From NCBI GenBank assembly GCA_021775715.1, contig JAJFHI010000336.1, forward strand, positions 1 through 7,363: 7,363 nucleotides of DNA. Direction: 5' to 3'. The DNA comes from Hyphomicrobiaceae bacterium (GTDB lineage: Bacteria > Pseudomonadota > Alphaproteobacteria > Rhizobiales > Hyphomicrobiaceae). Below the pieces are notes generated by a model. The model worked only from the letters and a program-made list of their open reading frames with translations. It was not told where the DNA came from and did not search any database. Positions 6,143 to 7,363 of this stretch are shown here, in pieces; positions within the stretch are counted from its first letter, which is position 1, and every line of letters starts with the position of its first letter. Position numbers and translations under genes: made by a program.

Positions 6143-6457
6143 GTTCGCCTCGTTGCCATTGTTATGAAACTAAGTCTGTCTGCACTGGCTGGTGACCTAT
6201 TGCATGATAACGCCGCGGCCAACCATGCCTGCAGCTTTTAGATCGTCTCTCGAACTATTGATGTCGTTCCATGCGTAATAGATAGAGCGCATCGTCACCC
6301 TATCCTGGACAACCTAACCGAACCGTCGAAAATGTTAGTATATCCACGGGCTCGATGGCAATAGGATCTTAGTTTTTGCTACTGCAGCATGTGTCCGGCC
6401 TCCTTGAAACTGAGCCACATATTTTCAAAATTCTAACAATGGTGTTCGGAGGCAAGG

Positions 6458-6622
6458 ATGCAATCCGGTGCTGCCGTACGACCTAAATCGGCTGCACCAT
6501 TGAAGGTAGATCCGAATGCTGCAGCGCACACAATGTGCGACCGCATCCGCGCACGCTCGAGGTATGGGTTGGCTGGAAGTGAGGATTGCGCGGTCGTCTT
6601 TCCCGCATGGCGTTACGGGTAA
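6458..6622 (+). CDS. Candidate 54-residue small protein, unknown
   Basis: The frame MQSGAAVRPKSAAPLKVD... runs 54 codons to a TAA. Its main support is CGGAGG (6447-6452), 5 nt upstream of the ATG, one of the best ribosome binding sites in the window. The product is basic and alanine-rich, without a signal peptide, membrane segment or known motif. GCCTCC at 6398-6403 is complementary to the ribosome binding site (GGAGGC, 6448-6453) and could mask it in the transcript. The sequence may equally be a relic of a mobile element or chance. Confidence 0.25.
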   Translation: MQSGAAVRPKSAAPLKVDPNAAAHTMCDRIRARSRYGLAGSEDCAVVFPAWRYG

Positions 6623-6633
6623 TGGCCGATCCG

Positions 6634-6671
6634 CTGTGACGTCGCCGCAATCAAGCGATGAAGCGTCACAG
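6634..6671. repeat. Inverted repeat near the 3' end of the secreted-protein gene
   Basis: CTGTGACG (6634-6641) and CGTCACAG (6664-6671) are perfectly complementary, and an inner TCGC/GCGA pair (6642-6645, 6655-6658) extends the stem with a 5-nt bulge. It lies 37 nt beyond the stop of the minus-strand secreted-protein gene, so it could terminate or protect that transcript. No T-run follows on the minus strand. Confidence 0.4.
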
Positions 6672-6707
6672 GCAAATCGGCAAACTATAGTGAACACGTC
6701 GGTCAGA

Positions 6708-7004
6708 TTACTTGATGTACTTCTCGGTGTATTTCTTCAGGGTCTTTTTCCAGTTGTGTTTGATTTTGTTTTTCGTGGTGGATTGTCCGGACTGTGCCCG
6801 TGCTAGTCGGCGGTACTGGCCGGTGCTGATCAGTTGTTTCTGACCGGAAAAATCCAAGCAGGTATAGTTTCCATTGCCAGATGGGAAGCAGCCGCCTTTA
6901 TTTATATTGAAATCGAATGCAGAAGCCGGGGCTGATACCGACATGGAAAGTCCGGCGGAAAGAAGAATTGCGGCGGCCGAAGTTTTGAGTGCACGTGAAA
7001 TCAT
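6708..7004 (-). CDS. Small secreted basic protein, unknown function
   Basis: This 98-residue product starts MISRALKTSAAAILLSAGLS, with a positive n-region, a hydrophobic core and an AxA cleavage site (A27-S28-A29 before F30), which is a good Sec signal peptide. The mature part is about 69 residues. It has two cysteines (C39, C49) spaced ten apart in GGCFPSGNGNYTCLDF, suitable for one disulfide in the periplasm. The last 21 residues (78-98) contain nine lysines and one glutamate. The ATG is supported by GGAG 7 nt upstream (minus strand, 7015-7012). I do not recognise a family. The gene is divergent from recO, with 291 nt between them. A periplasmic or secreted role that binds anionic surfaces is conceivable from charge alone, but that is inference. 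Confidence 0.75.
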   Translation of the reverse strand: MISRALKTSAAAILLSAGLSMSVSAPASAFDFNINKGGCFPSGNGNYTCLDFSGQKQLISTGQYRRLARAQSGQSTTKNKIKHNWKKTLKKYTEKYIK

Positions 7005-7111
7005 TGGTAATCTCCATCATATCGGCGCGTGTTATGAAATGAGCTGCATTTATGCGTTCCGATTGATCACGCAGTCTCTGTCGACAACGCGCCCAAGCCA
7101 CCGGGTGTACA

Positions 7112-7133
7112 GACGCTAACGCGCTTAGGCGTC
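7112..7133. repeat. Hairpin in the leader region of the secreted-protein gene
   Basis: GACGCTAA (7112-7119) pairs with TTAGGCGTC (7125-7133) over 8 bp with one bulged G and a 5-nt loop. It lies about 108 nt upstream of the minus-strand start at 7004 and could form in its 5' leader or lie at the promoter. Confidence 0.35.
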
Positions 7134-7179
7134 CGGTCCCCGATTGCTTGTGCAAAGTGCATAAATTGGAAGTGATGAG

Positions 7180-7197
7180 CTGTTCCCTAGGAAACAG
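7180..7197. promoter_or_regulatory. Near-perfect 18-bp palindrome, possible operator
   Basis: CTGTTCCCTAGGAAACAG is symmetrical in 8 of 9 base pairs, with the single mismatch at the sixth pair. It sits between the divergent secreted-protein gene and recO, 98 nt before the recO start. Its size and position fit a dimeric regulator site. I recognise no specific regulator consensus. Confidence 0.4.
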
Positions 7198-7295
7198 GGC
7201 TGCAATAAGCGCGTCACAGTCTAACGTTCTGTTACACTGTAGCCGAATCTGGTTGCGTTCCTACGAACACCAACAAGAGAGAAAAAGTCCGCCCC

Positions 7296-7363
7296 ATGCA
7301 GTGGTCCGATGAAGGCATTGTGTTGTCGGTTCGCCCGCATGGCGAAACTGCGGCCGTCGTCGA
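7296..7363 (+). CDS. recO: DNA repair protein RecO (5' end only)
   Basis: The first 22 codons are visible and read MQWSDEGIVLSVRPHGETAA, which is the start of the N-terminal OB-fold of RecO (usual pattern MEW-DEGI-L--R-HGE). RecO works with RecR in loading RecA during gap repair. The start ATG is clear, but only a purine-rich AAGAGAGAAAAAG stretch precedes it instead of a sharp ribosome binding site. Its place after era, though displaced, supports the call. The rest of the gene lies outside the window. Confidence 0.9.
   Translation, partial: MQWSDEGIVLSVRPHGETAAVV

Larger units (their letters stand above)
6143..6707. other. Roughly 565-nt stretch without a convincing gene
   Basis: The stretch upstream of the BLUF gene and downstream of the secreted-protein gene shows no recognisable protein on either strand. 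It contains a 54-codon candidate with a strong ribosome binding site (6458-6622), a 31-codon minus-strand frame (6292-6197) and a structured inverted repeat (6634-6671). Longer frames present here have no family-like motifs. The BLUF promoter should lie in its left part, but no clear box pair was found. Confidence 0.5.

Noticed and set aside
6382..6524. 9-bp inverted pair CTGCAGCAT / ATGCTGCAG as possible mobile-element ends
   Set aside because: The pair contains the palindrome CTGCAG, which inflates chance matches. There is no target duplication and no transposase between the arms.
6516..6806. 96-codon + strand frame overlapping the secreted-protein gene
   Set aside because: It runs antisense into the better supported secreted-protein gene, lacks a ribosome binding site and shows no protein-like motifs.

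Overview
The window looks like an alphaproteobacterial chromosome segment. It opens inside lepB, continues with rnc and era, and ends with the first codons of recO. The lepB-rnc-era-recO order is well known in Alphaproteobacteria, and the protein signatures fit (RNase III NERLEFLGDRVLGL, Era GAPNAGKS, RecO MQWSDEGIVL). Genus cannot be set from this sequence.

Region 1 (1-2254) is a compact core operon on the + strand. The lepB 3' part (signal peptidase I) is followed after 32 nt by rnc (RNase III), which overlaps era (30S assembly GTPase) by 4 nt. These genes serve protein export, rRNA processing and ribosome maturation.

Region 2 (2255-7295) is about 5 kb of looser, mixed-strand sequence lying between era and recO, which are often neighbours in this class. 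In order it holds: a small three-helix membrane protein (-); an RsgA-type circularly permuted GTPase (+) whose last residues look frameshifted; an AT-rich stretch that may be the relic of an AraC-type DNA-binding domain; a complete GyrI-like ligand-binding domain protein (+); an antibiotic biosynthesis monooxygenase (ABM) family protein (+); a short BLUF blue-light sensor (-); a roughly 565-nt stretch with no convincing gene apart from one 54-codon candidate; and a small secreted lysine-rich protein (-). Three diverged copies of one intergenic repeat (2821-2862, 4081-4150, 4912-4981) lie upstream of the three + strand genes or gene relics. The long gaps, repeats, broken reading frames and unrelated small genes suggest an accessory insertion that is partly decaying.

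Region 3 (7296-7363) is the 5' end of recO, which runs off the window.

No tRNA, rRNA, CRISPR array, intact transposase or integrase was seen. I found no clearly new multi-gene system. The most notable signals are the repeat-plus-gene layout, the apparent one-base frameshift at the rsgA 3' end, and the split AraC/GyrI locus.
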